IMG/VR virus record: IMGVR_UViG_3300010396_000015 | Location: 1-48,521 of that record | Reading direction: 5' to 3' (one strand) | From: a virus | DNA: 48,521 nt | Shown: positions 6,189 to 13,168 of the stretch, piece by piece | Layout of the letters: each line of letters starts with the position of its first letter | Position numbering within the stretch: the stretch's first letter is position 1 | Translations under genes and position numbers: made by a program | Notes under the pieces: generated by a model | The model's input: only the letters and a program-made list of their open reading frames with translations | What the model was told of the DNA's origin: nothing | The model's database searches: none

Positions 6189-6448
6189 TAAAGCCAACAA
6201 TCGGTAGAGTAGTGCTAGTACAGAATCGCTCTGCTTCGACTGATCAGAACCAAGCCGAGCCTGCCCTGATTACCTACGTATGGTCAGACACGATGATAAA
6301 CGTCGGTGGCTTCGACCATAATGGTGTGCCATTTAGCTTTTCATCGTTGCAGCTCCTTCAAGATGACGAGGCTGCCCCGAGCTATTGTTACTCCGAGTGG
6401 ATGCCATACCAGAAGGAGCAGGCAGCTAAAACAGCTATTGGTCGCTGA
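6185..6448 (+). CDS. Conserved small phage protein (KPTIGR...EWMPYQ family)
   Basis: An 87-residue protein with a pattern I recognise from many phage genomes: N-terminal KPTIGRVVLVQ, central PALITYVWSDTMINVGGFD and C-terminal CYSEWMPYQKEQAAK. The hydrophobic alternation suggests a small beta barrel. No function has been assigned to this family to my knowledge. The ATGA overlap fixes the start. Often found among early replication-linked small genes, as here. Confidence 0.8.
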   Translation: MIKPTIGRVVLVQNRSASTDQNQAEPALITYVWSDTMINVGGFDHNGVPFSFSSLQLLQDDEAAPSYCYSEWMPYQKEQAAKTAIGR

Positions 6449-6455
6449 TAGAAAT

Positions 6456-6665
6456 ATGCCTCGCACCCCCAATATAACTCGGCCTTCGAAACTCACCCTC
6501 CACCTCCCGGAGGACATCCGAGCCAAGCTCGATCTATACCTATTCAGTGAGATCGAGGGCCGTATTCCTTACGCTGCGTATCAGAAGTTCTTGATCGAAA
6601 GGATTAATGAGTTCTTCACCGGCGGCGTACGCAATTGCCCCCAGTGCGGGCACCAGTTTAAATAG
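6456..6665 (+). CDS. Ribbon-helix-helix-like small protein with CPxCG tail
   Basis: A 69-residue protein. The frame is open from 6306, but that part overlaps the preceding gene; the ATG at 6456 (8 bp after its stop) gives MPRTPNITRPSKLTLHLPE. Residues about 11-50 look like a ribbon-helix-helix fold: beta strand KLTLHLP, helix DIRAKLDLYLFSEIEG, then a second helix. The tail NCPQCGHQF is half of a zinc ribbon. It may be a small DNA-binding regulator; the inference rests on pattern only. Confidence 0.6.
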   Translation: MPRTPNITRPSKLTLHLPEDIRAKLDLYLFSEIEGRIPYAAYQKFLIERINEFFTGGVRNCPQCGHQFK

Positions 6666-6674
6666 GATAGTTAC

Positions 6675-6869
6675 ATGAAAGACGAAACTTCTATTGGTCT
6701 AAGCTATGAAAGTATTAGAGAAGCCTTAGAACAATACCTAAACCGGCACCTTGTTACTGAGCATCAGCTCAAAGTAATTCGGTGGGAGCGTGATACAACT
6801 AACAATGCATATAATGCACCAGAGCGTATTATAGTTACCACATCCCATGTGGAGGAGCCTTCACAATGA
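6675..6869 (+). CDS. Small phage protein, unknown
   Basis: A 64-residue acidic protein (MKDETSIGLSYESIREALEQ...). AGGATAG 5 bp before the ATG serves as ribosome-binding site. A helix (SIREALEQYLNRHL) is followed by beta-like KVIRWERD and RIIVTTS. The region is more AT-rich than its neighbours, a possible sign of separate origin. ATGA overlap with the next gene. No family recognised. Confidence 0.6.
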   Translation: MKDETSIGLSYESIREALEQYLNRHLVTEHQLKVIRWERDTTNNAYNAPERIIVTTSHVEEPSQ

Positions 6870-7075
6870 CCCCAGAGTTACTCAACAAGATTAGTCAATG
6901 GCGCCAGCGATGCATCGACGGCACCATTACCCAGAACGAGTGGAAGGAAGCTATCAAGGCCTTGCGAGAGGATCGGCGGAACGCCATCGCGCAGGGGAAG
7001 ACCGCCTCGTCTCGAAAGGCCGCTGGCCCGGTGCGCAGCGCCGATGATATTCTCAAAGGCTTGGATGCCATTTAA
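6866..7075 (+). CDS. Conserved small phage helical protein
   Basis: A 69-residue basic helical protein: MTPELLNKISQWRQRCIDGT, then EWKEAIKALREDR, a Lys/Ser linker and SADDILKGLDAI. The layout (Trp-Arg helix, EAI-LRE-R helix, basic linker, SADDLL end) is common to a family of small phage proteins of unknown function. The basic linker suggests nucleic-acid or protein binding. ATGA overlap with the preceding gene. Confidence 0.7.
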   Translation: MTPELLNKISQWRQRCIDGTITQNEWKEAIKALREDRRNAIAQGKTASSRKAAGPVRSADDILKGLDAI

Positions 7076-7083
7076 GGATTCCA

Positions 7084-7281
7084 ATGGAAATCGTGGACCC
7101 GCCACAGTATAAACCTGACTTCGAATCTGAATGCTACATCCAAGGATGTGGCCGTTCCCCTACCGTTATCGTCATCGATCATGTAGTGCCGCATACAGAC
7201 CTCTGCGGAATACATTTCTTCGGTGACTTGAGCATGGGGGACTGGACGAATTGGAACGACCCGAGAGACGCGACACAGTAA
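7084..7281 (+). CDS. Small Cys/His protein, possible zinc binder
   Basis: A 65-residue acidic protein with CYIQGC near residue 17 and later HVVPHTDLCGIHF. Four Cys and several His are spaced in a way that could bind one zinc, but no named finger is recognised. TTAAGGATTCC before the ATG serves as ribosome-binding site. It is followed closely by the nuclease gene. Confidence 0.6.
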   Translation: MEIVDPPQYKPDFESECYIQGCGRSPTVIVIDHVVPHTDLCGIHFFGDLSMGDWTNWNDPRDATQ

Positions 7282-7293
7282 GGGAGACCCGCA

Positions 7294-8202
7294 ATGACCG
7301 CTGAACCATACTTCCCAAGTGTGTTCGACTCAAGCATGTTGAGCGCTTGGAAATCCTGCCAGACTCTTTTCAAGCACATCTACCTCGAGGACTGGAAATC
7401 CAAAGGCGAGAATGTCCACCGCCATGCGGGCAAGGCATTCGCCACTGCCCTGGAAGTAGCGAGGACCTCTTACTATGTGGATAAACAAACAAGTGATTCC
7501 GCCGTCGCCGCCGGACTCGCAGCACTCGTTACTGCCTATGGTGACTTTCAGTGCCCTCCGGACTCGGCGAAGTCCTTGGAAAGGATGTGTGGTGCCTACG
7601 AGTTCTACTTTGATAACTATCCGCTCAATGAGGATGACTCTCCACCAATTCTCCTGCCTTCGGGCAAGAGGGGCATCGAGTTTTCGTTCGCTCACCCGCT
7701 TCCAATCCTTCATCCAGTCACCGGCGATCCCATTTTGTACTGCGGACGGATGGACGCCATCTTGTCTTATGCCGGCGGAGTATACAATACAGATGAAAAG
7801 ACCGCTACGTCTCTTGGTCCTTCCTGGAGCCGACAGTGGGATCTTCGAGCCCAGTTCACCGGTTATGCTTGGGGTGCTCGTGAGGCTGGAATTAAAACCG
7901 ACGGCACGATAATCCGAGGTGTCTCAATCCTCAAGACCAAGTACGAAACCCAGCAAGCCATCGTGATGCATCCGGACTGGCAGATCCATCGTTGGTATGA
8001 AGAGATGCTGGATACGGTTAATGAGATTATAAGTCGCTGGCGCATGGGTTACTTCAAGCACAACCTGGATAGCTCTTGTGCTGATTATGGCGGCTGTGCG
8101 TTTCGCATCCCTTGCCTTAGCCAAGACCCGACTCCCTGGCTCGAGACCTCGTTTGAGAAGCGCCGGTGGAACCCCTTGATGAGGGAAGAGGTGGCGACGT
8201 GA
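7294..8202 (+). CDS. PD-(D/E)XK nuclease, Cas4/RecB-like, with Fe-S cysteines
   Basis: A 302-residue nuclease. The fold's motifs are visible: His44 in VHRHAGKAF, Asp154 in GRMDAIL, Glu168-Lys169 in TDEKTAT, and Gln187/Tyr191 in QFTGYAW. Cys22 near the N-terminus and Cys262, Cys268 and Cys274 near the C-terminus match the four-cysteine iron-sulfur layout of Cas4 and AddB nucleases. Such enzymes trim DNA ends and work in recombination. It lies 1.5 kb before a Sak4-like ATPase and an SSB-like protein, a usual phage recombination set. The start is fixed by AAGGGAGACCCGCA. No cas1/cas2 is near, so this is not a CRISPR gene. Confidence 0.9.
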   Translation: MTAEPYFPSVFDSSMLSAWKSCQTLFKHIYLEDWKSKGENVHRHAGKAFATALEVARTSYYVDKQTSDSAVAAGLAALVTAYGDFQCPPDSAKSLERMCGAYEFYFDNYPLNEDDSPPILLPSGKRGIEFSFAHPLPILHPVTGDPILYCGRMDAILSYAGGVYNTDEKTATSLGPSWSRQWDLRAQFTGYAWGAREAGIKTDGTIIRGVSILKTKYETQQAIVMHPDWQIHRWYEEMLDTVNEIISRWRMGYFKHNLDSSCADYGGCAFRIPCLSQDPTPWLETSFEKRRWNPLMREEVAT

Positions 8203-8327
8203 CCTTCCTAGACTCCATTACCTACGGACTCGATCACGGACCGATTCTTTCTCGAATCATATACGGTGTAGTCCTGTTAGGTATTGCCTGGATGTTAATT
8301 GGTATTGCTAATCGAGGGAATCACTAA
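8199..8327 (+). CDS. Tiny single-TM membrane protein
   Basis: A 42-residue ORF that starts with GTG overlapping the nuclease stop (GTGA) and ends in a TAATG overlap with the next gene. Residues about 19-38 (RIIYGVVLLGIAWMLIGIAN) form one transmembrane helix. Translational coupling on both sides supports it. Function unknown. Confidence 0.55.
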   Translation: MTFLDSITYGLDHGPILSRIIYGVVLLGIAWMLIGIANRGNH

Positions 8328-8521
8328 TGAGCCTTGTAGAGCAAGCCCGCAAGTGGCCGCGTGATGGCTTTGGAGAGGGGCGTTTGTTCAACGAATTAGC
8401 AGATGAGATCGAGCGGCTGCAGTCCCTTTTGGGCGCCGAGACGTGCACATGGCCGAACGGCCGCTGCTGTCTTTTAAGAGACGCTTCCAGCGCATCACCA
8501 GATCGGGAGGAAGCGAAGTGA
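8327..8521 (+). CDS. Small phage protein, unknown
   Basis: A 64-residue protein, MSLVEQARKWPRDGFGEGRL, a short coiled-coil helix (LADEIERLQSLLGA) and a tail with Cys (ETCTWPNGRCC). The ADEIERLQ helix is common in small phage accessory proteins. Start at the TAATG overlap; stop overlaps the next GTG (GTGA). No function assigned. Confidence 0.65.
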   Translation: MSLVEQARKWPRDGFGEGRLFNELADEIERLQSLLGAETCTWPNGRCCLLRDASSASPDREEAK

Positions 8522-8733
8522 GCGAACAAATCTCCGAGGACTGCCCGAGCAGCAAAGATGGCACTCATTGTGACTGTTGGTGGGATGGTGCTGCGTGCTG
8601 CCGTTGCCACGCCCCGGCTGACCCTGAAGTTTGCCCGGACTGTGGCGCGAGTGATTGCCCGCAGCATCTGGCGAACCATGCCGGCTGCTCCACTACCAGC
8701 GCAGGAGACAGGCGTGAGCCAGATGAGATGTGA
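8518..8733 (+). CDS. Cys-rich zinc-binding phage protein
   Basis: A 71-residue protein starting at GTG 8518 after GGGAGGAAGC. An upstream ATG at 8443 in the same frame would overlap the previous gene heavily. It carries a dense set of cysteines: DGTHCDCWWDGAACCRCH and VCPDCGASDC, enough for two zinc sites. Proteins with DCPxSKDGTHCDxWWDG are frequent in phages and have no known function. Overlaps the next gene by 20 bp. Confidence 0.7.
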   Translation: MSEQISEDCPSSKDGTHCDCWWDGAACCRCHAPADPEVCPDCGASDCPQHLANHAGCSTTSAGDRREPDEM

Positions 8734-9034
8734 GCACGGGGTCCAAGCCGGCGGCAGCAACATCCCTGCATTGGGGTGGAATGGCCCACTGGGTAGGTGT
8801 GAGTGCTGCCTCGGCACGTTCGTCTACATTGATCAGGGCGGCTGGGGAAGCAATGGCAGCAGCCATAGCCGCTACTGGCATCCGAAGAATCGCTGCGGCC
8901 CATGCGGCGGCGGCTATCACGAGCATTCAACGCTACCTTCAACCGTGAAAGAGCAAGAGCCGGTGGGGAGTCAAAAAGCTGCTGAGGTATCTCAGCCGGG
9001 CGCTGCCTTGCCCGCCCGCCCCATCGTTAAGTAA
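8714..9034 (+). CDS. Cys/His-rich phage protein
   Basis: About 106 residues from GTG 8714, which follows CAGGAGACAGG. It has CEHG, GRCECCLG and RCGPCGGGYHEH, with Gly/Ser-rich loops and an aromatic pair (HSRYWHP). This suggests a zinc-ribbon-like protein. The frame is open further upstream to 8558, but that part is antisense-like and overlaps the preceding Cys-rich gene. Function unknown. Confidence 0.55.
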   Translation: MSQMRCEHGVQAGGSNIPALGWNGPLGRCECCLGTFVYIDQGGWGSNGSSHSRYWHPKNRCGPCGGGYHEHSTLPSTVKEQEPVGSQKAAEVSQPGAALPARPIVK

Positions 9035-9051
9035 TCGGGAGGAACTGAAGC

Positions 9052-9414
9052 ATGGATAAGGCATACAAGAACACCGACCGCGAGCTGTGGCGGGAGCGCG
9101 AGGGCGACTATTACGCGGACAGCATCTTCGTCACCGAGCAGGGCGCCATTGGCATCAATCACGGCGGATACGTGCGCGTGATGCCGCTGTCAGGATGGTT
9201 CGAGGCTGCAGGCGGAAAGTTCCCAGCGCTGCCCGAGCCGTCATCTTCCAGCGCAACAGCGCCTCACGCGCATACCGATGAGTGCTGGGAACCGGACAGC
9301 GGGTGCGACATGGGGCGCAACGCTGAGTTCGCCCGCACCTTGAGCCTGTCCGACGCCCTGGAAGGAATAGCGGAGGCAGTTGCCAGTCCACCCACTGGAG
9401 TCACCGTGTCTTGA
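9052..9414 (+). CDS. Conserved phage protein (DKxYKNTDRELWRER family)
   Basis: A 120-residue protein. The N-terminal 55 residues (KAYKNTDRELWREREGDYYA, then GAIGINHGGYVRVMPLSGWF) match a small beta-strand protein that I recognise from numerous phage genomes. The C-terminal half is Ser/Ala/Pro-rich then acidic and may be a lineage-specific addition. GGGAGGAACTG is upstream. TTGA overlap with the next gene. Function unknown. Confidence 0.75.
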   Translation: MDKAYKNTDRELWREREGDYYADSIFVTEQGAIGINHGGYVRVMPLSGWFEAAGGKFPALPEPSSSSATAPHAHTDECWEPDSGCDMGRNAEFARTLSLSDALEGIAEAVASPPTGVTVS

Positions 9415-9797
9415 GGACGGCGTTCCTCAGCCTAGGCGACGGTAAGTGGACTATCCAGGTCCCTGATAAGCGTGCGTACCCAGACGACACCTGGCCGATC
9501 TACTCATCTATCTGGTACTGCAAGTTTTGTTTCCACGTCTGGGCCAAGCTCGAGGTCATCGACTCTCCCCTTTGCCTTTCCTTGACCTCAACATGCTATT
9601 CCTGTATTGACAAATGGCGCAAGAGCAGTTATACTACCCGCATCAACGATCCTGTTCCGGGTAGCTTACTCAGCGATTGTGCCTTATACCACGAATGGAA
9701 CATGGATCTAATGGAGGTGCTGCCGGAGTATTTACTCTCGCGAGAATTCGACCTACACCTTAGAATCGCCAATGAAGGAAATTCACCATATGGCTGA
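9411..9797 (+). CDS. Phage zinc-ribbon-like protein
   Basis: A 128-residue protein starting at TTG 9411, overlapping the previous stop (TTGA). Pattern: RTAFLSLGDGKWTIQVPD, then WYCKFCFHVWAK and CYSCIDKW, giving two CxxC pairs that could bind one zinc. The WP-YSS-WYC-FCF arrangement occurs in other phage hypotheticals. It overlaps the ATPase gene by 8 bp from its preferred start. Function unknown. Confidence 0.65.
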   Translation: MRTAFLSLGDGKWTIQVPDKRAYPDDTWPIYSSIWYCKFCFHVWAKLEVIDSPLCLSLTSTCYSCIDKWRKSSYTTRINDPVPGSLLSDCALYHEWNMDLMEVLPEYLLSREFDLHLRIANEGNSPYG

Positions 9798-10635
9798 TTC
9801 GTTACTCGCAGGCGTTAACGTCCTCCTCGAAGGCCCCGCCGGCACAGGCAAGACCCATGCTCTGGGAACCCTGGCCGACACGGGTGTCGAGGTCTTTTGT
9901 CTTTTCACCGAGTCTGGACTGGAGACCCTCCTTGGCTACTACACCGACACGGGGAAGCCAGTCCCGTCGAATCTCCACTGGCATGTGTTACCTCGAGGGG
10001 GAAGCGCATTCTCGACTCTCGCAGAGTCCGCCAACACCATCAATACAACCTCCCTCGATGTCCTCTACAAGCTCGCGGACAACAACCGGGCCAAGCACAA
10101 CCAATTCGTCGGCCTCCTCCGTGCGCTCAGCGACTTCCCGGACGACCGGACTGGTAATAAGTACGGCGCCGTCGATACGTGGGGACCGGATCGCTGCCTT
10201 GCCATCGATTCTCTTACTGGTATCAATCCAATTGCTATGTCTCTGGTTGTGGGTAATAAGCCGGTAAAGAGCCAAGCCGATTGGGGCATCGCCCAGGATC
10301 AGATTGAGAAACTCTTGAGGCAATTAACCGATGGATGCAGATGTCACGTTGTATTACTCGCCCACGTGGAACGTGAAGTCGACCAAGTGTTTGGTGGAGT
10401 TAAAGTTACCGTCTCTACCCTTGGCAGAGCCCTTGCCCCAAAGATTCCTCCAATGTTCTCTGACGTTATACTGTCTGTCAGAGAAGGAACAAAGTTCAGC
10501 TGGTCCACCGCAAATGCTCAGGCTGATCTCAAAGCAAGAAATTTGCCAATTGCTGATGGACTCCCTCCATCATTTAAGCCAATCATCGACAAGTGGATCT
10601 CCCGAGGAGGCTCCCTAACCACCAAACCAAAGTAA
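9790..10635 (+). CDS. RecA-fold ATPase, Sak4-like recombination protein
   Basis: About 281 residues from ATG 9790, which has AAGGAA 9 bp upstream; an ATG at 9772 in frame is possible. Walker A is GPAGTGKT (15-22). A Walker B-like strand is CLAIDSLTG, and VVLLAHVER is the sensor strand typical of RecA-fold phage proteins. Sak4-type proteins are single-strand annealing or strand-exchange recombinases and are usually followed by an SSB, as here. It likely loads on ssDNA in recombination-dependent replication or repair. The nuclease at 7294 would make the substrate. Confidence 0.85.
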   Translation: MADSLLAGVNVLLEGPAGTGKTHALGTLADTGVEVFCLFTESGLETLLGYYTDTGKPVPSNLHWHVLPRGGSAFSTLAESANTINTTSLDVLYKLADNNRAKHNQFVGLLRALSDFPDDRTGNKYGAVDTWGPDRCLAIDSLTGINPIAMSLVVGNKPVKSQADWGIAQDQIEKLLRQLTDGCRCHVVLLAHVEREVDQVFGGVKVTVSTLGRALAPKIPPMFSDVILSVREGTKFSWSTANAQADLKARNLPIADGLPPSFKPIIDKWISRGGSLTTKPK

Positions 10636-10677
10636 CCAATGTACACAGTGAAATCACAGTAATTCAAGGAAAAGATC

Positions 10678-11133
10678 ATGTCTAACTTCGACCCATCCCA
10701 GTTCCTCGACGCCACCACGACCGAGGCCAGCACTGCCCGCCCGCCGATCCCAGCCGGAACAGAGCTTATCGGGACTATCCTCGATATCAACTCCGTCACC
10801 TGGCAGGGTAAGCAGGACCCGTCCAAGAGTGGAATCCGGCTCGATGTCAAGATCCAGTGTGACATCCCGCAGGAACTCCAGGCGAACGGCCAGCCTCCCT
10901 CGTTGCAGTTCACCGACGGCATCATGCTCGATATCACTGCCGCAGGTGCTATGGACATGAGCCCCGGCAAAAACGGCAAGCTCCGGCGGTATCGTGAGGC
11001 CCTGGGGATGAATGTCCCTGGCCAGGCATTTGCCCCTCGGCAGATGATCGGGCGGGCAATTCGAGTGAAGATCAAGAACGAGCCATACGAAGGCAACATT
11101 TACGACAGGGTTGATTCTGTCGCAAAGGTCTAG
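10678..11133 (+). CDS. Single-stranded DNA-binding-like protein (Sak4 partner)
   Basis: A 151-residue protein with the layout of phage SSB-like proteins found beside Sak4: N-terminal SNFDPSQFLDATT, IPAGTELIGTILDINS, a GIRLDVKIQCDIP strand, FTDGIMLDITAAGAMDMSPGK, then RREALGMN-type and GRAIRVKIKNE. The fold is probably an OB barrel. It would protect ssDNA and hand it to the ATPase upstream. A terminator 13 bp after its stop closes the unit. Confidence 0.75.
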   Translation: MSNFDPSQFLDATTTEASTARPPIPAGTELIGTILDINSVTWQGKQDPSKSGIRLDVKIQCDIPQELQANGQPPSLQFTDGIMLDITAAGAMDMSPGKNGKLRRYREALGMNVPGQAFAPRQMIGRAIRVKIKNEPYEGNIYDRVDSVAKV

Positions 11134-11145
11134 CCCTTAACCTAA

Positions 11146-11177
11146 CCACCCAGGGGTTGTGAGCCTCTGGGTGTTTT
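11146..11177 (+). terminator. Rho-independent terminator
   Basis: ACCCAGGGG (11148-11156) pairs with CCTCTGGGT (11164-11172), 9 bp with one G-T pair and a 7-nt loop, followed by GTTTT. It lies 13 bp after the SSB-like gene and may give partial read-through into the DNA polymerase unit. Confidence 0.85.
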
Positions 11178-11199
11178 GCTAATCGACCGGGAGTTTCCA

Positions 11200-11550
11200 A
11201 TGCCGATAACTGTAAAGGCCCTAGCCGCCTCACGTCTCTACTCCGTCACTCGCATAGAGGACGTAGAGGCAGGGATATTGAACTGTTATTTTCCCATCAC
11301 TATGGAAGGCGATGATGATGAGTCCAGGGAGATGATCTTCATCGGGGAGACTAATATCCAGTTCCCTAACACCCCTCCCATCACCATTCGCTTCCCGATC
11401 AAGGCGAAGTCCATCGCCATCGCCCTTCAGCAATGGCATGAAACTTGCTCCAACGCCATCGCCCAGTGGGAATCCCAACAACGCCAGCATCTCATTGCCA
11501 GCGCAGCAGCCGCCGGGATGCCTAAGCCGAAGATCCAGCTACCATCATGA
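11200..11550 (+). CDS. Conserved phage protein, unknown
   Basis: A 116-residue protein from ATG 11200 (GGGAG six bases upstream); the open frame extends to a TTG at 11176 inside the terminator. It begins MPITVKALAASRLYSVT and has beta-rich acidic middle parts (REMIFIGETNIQF), then PPITIRFPIKAKSIAIALQQ and a helical WHETCSNAIAQWESQ. I recall similar small proteins beside phage replication genes, with no known function. ATGA overlap with the methyltransferase fusion gene. Confidence 0.7.
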   Translation: MPITVKALAASRLYSVTRIEDVEAGILNCYFPITMEGDDDESREMIFIGETNIQFPNTPPITIRFPIKAKSIAIALQQWHETCSNAIAQWESQQRQHLIASAAAAGMPKPKIQLPS

Positions 11551-12854
11551 AACTCCTGAGCATCAACGTCAATGAAATCCTCATCGACAAGCACCGCCAA
11601 CGCAAGACCATCTCCCAGGAAGATGTCCTGCGCCTGGCCAATTCAATTGCCGCTAACGGACTCATCCAACCAGTGGTTGTGCGAAAGGACCCAGAGGGAA
11701 ATTACCTCCTGGTTGCAGGCGAGCGGCGTCTTCGCGCGCTCACCCATCTTTGGTTCTTTGACAATCAAGTTCGGTGCGGGGAGTTTCAATTCGAAGTCGA
11801 ACACGTGCCTTGTATATATCAAGGCGACATGGACCCCGACGATGCCTTTGAAATGGAACTCGAAGAGAACATCCGCCGGGTTGACCTCTCCTGGCAAGAG
11901 CGAGCCCAAGCCACCGCTGAGCTTAACGAGCGCCGTAAGCGTCGTGCAGCAGCTGCTGGACTCGCAGCACCTACGATCGAGGAGCTCGCTGAAACCACTC
12001 ATGGTTCAAGTGGCGAAAGCCTCCAGCGGACCAGGGCAGAAATCCTGGTTGCACCCCATCTCTCCGACCCCGACGTTGCCGCCGCCTCCTCCCCCAAGGA
12101 AGCGCTCAAGCTCCTCCAGCGCAAGGAGCAAGCGTCCAAAAACGCCGCGCTCGCGCTCTCGATAGGCAAGTCCCTAATCGACGAGCACACCCTTCACCAA
12201 GGGGAATGTTTCCGAGTCCTCGAGGATATACCAGATGGAACCTTCGATGTCATCCTCACTGATCCCCCGTATGGAATTGATGCAGATCAATTCAGCGATA
12301 GTGGCGGTCGCGTTGCGGGAGCTCACTTCTATGACGACTCCTGGAAAACCTGGAATACCCTCGCCAAGCGACTGGCAGTGGAGAGCTACCGGGTTGCTAA
12401 GCCTCAGGCACATGCTTACATCTTTTGCGACATTGATAATTTCGTCTTACTCAAAGGATTTTTTCAAGAACAGGAATGGCGTGTATTCCGTACTCCTTTG
12501 GTCTGGGTTAATCCTACAGCAATGCGCGCGCCTTGGCCTGAACACGGCCCCCAGAGGAAATACCAGATCTGCCTGTTCGCGGTTAAAGGGAATCGGCCAG
12601 TTAATCGAATCTACCCTGATGTGGTGACATATGCATCAGATGATAATCTGGGCCATCACGCCCAGAAACCCGTGGCTTTATACCTTGACTTGCTTACTCG
12701 GAGTGTACGCCCTGGAGATACTGTTCTTGATCCTTTTGGTGGTACGGGACCTGTTATTCCCGCAGCGCACGAGTTGAAGTGTCGGGCGACTTACATCGAG
12801 CAAGACCCGGCGGCGTTCGGGATAGGGGTTAAACGGCTGGAGGGGTTGAAATGA
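11547..12854 (+). CDS. ParB-like nuclease/CTPase domain fused to DNA adenine methyltransferase
   Basis: A 435-residue fusion. Residues 1-115 are a ParB/Srx-type domain: LANSIAANGLIQPVVVR, VAGERRLRAL (57-65), and ENIRRVDLSW (108-116). A helical linker (120-210) follows. Residues about 215-435 are an amino-methyltransferase of the beta order: motif IV DPPYG (239-243), then HAQKP, then the SAM-binding loop DPFGGTG (395-401). DPPY fits N6-adenine methylation. Such fusions occur in phages and may mask phage DNA from host restriction. The ParB part would give DNA binding or specificity. Coupled by ATGA on both sides with the small gene before and the DUF3310 gene after. Confidence 0.92.
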   Translation: MKLLSINVNEILIDKHRQRKTISQEDVLRLANSIAANGLIQPVVVRKDPEGNYLLVAGERRLRALTHLWFFDNQVRCGEFQFEVEHVPCIYQGDMDPDDAFEMELEENIRRVDLSWQERAQATAELNERRKRRAAAAGLAAPTIEELAETTHGSSGESLQRTRAEILVAPHLSDPDVAAASSPKEALKLLQRKEQASKNAALALSIGKSLIDEHTLHQGECFRVLEDIPDGTFDVILTDPPYGIDADQFSDSGGRVAGAHFYDDSWKTWNTLAKRLAVESYRVAKPQAHAYIFCDIDNFVLLKGFFQEQEWRVFRTPLVWVNPTAMRAPWPEHGPQRKYQICLFAVKGNRPVNRIYPDVVTYASDDNLGHHAQKPVALYLDLLTRSVRPGDTVLDPFGGTGPVIPAAHELKCRATYIEQDPAAFGIGVKRLEGLK

Positions 12855-13168
12855 ATATGGCTGCGCCGAGATGCCCAAGTTGTGGTGAGTCTAATGGATT
12901 TCATGAGGTACATTGCCGTCAATTCCATCCTGGCACAGTGGTAATACAGACCGGCACCCCTGACGACCCAGTAAACCACCCAAAGCACTACACCTCCCAT
13001 CCGTCTGGTATCGAATGCATCCAGATCACCAGGCATATGGGGTTCAACCTCGGCAATGCCGTAAAGTACATCTGGCGAGCCGACCTCAAGGCTGGGGTTG
13101 AGGACCTGGAAAAGGCTCTCTGGTATATTAAAGACGAGATTGAGAAGCGCAAATGCCCATCGAAGTAG
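12851..13168 (+). CDS. DUF3310 protein with N-terminal zinc knuckle
   Basis: A 105-residue protein. Residues about 38-100 are a typical DUF3310 domain: PVNHPKHYTSHPSGIECIQ, then GFNLGNAVKYIWRADLKAG, then VEDLEKALWYIKDEIEKR. The family occurs in many phages, some annotated as nucleotide-kinase-like, with no proven reaction. The N-terminus adds RCPSCGESNGFHEVHC, a possible zinc site. It overlaps the polymerase gene by 16 bp. Confidence 0.9.
   Translation: MNMAAPRCPSCGESNGFHEVHCRQFHPGTVVIQTGTPDDPVNHPKHYTSHPSGIECIQITRHMGFNLGNAVKYIWRADLKAGVEDLEKALWYIKDEIEKRKCPSK

Noticed and set aside
7294-8202. Part of a CRISPR-Cas system because of the Cas4-like nuclease
   Set aside because: No cas1, cas2, effector gene or repeat-spacer array is present; such nucleases are common in phage recombination sets.
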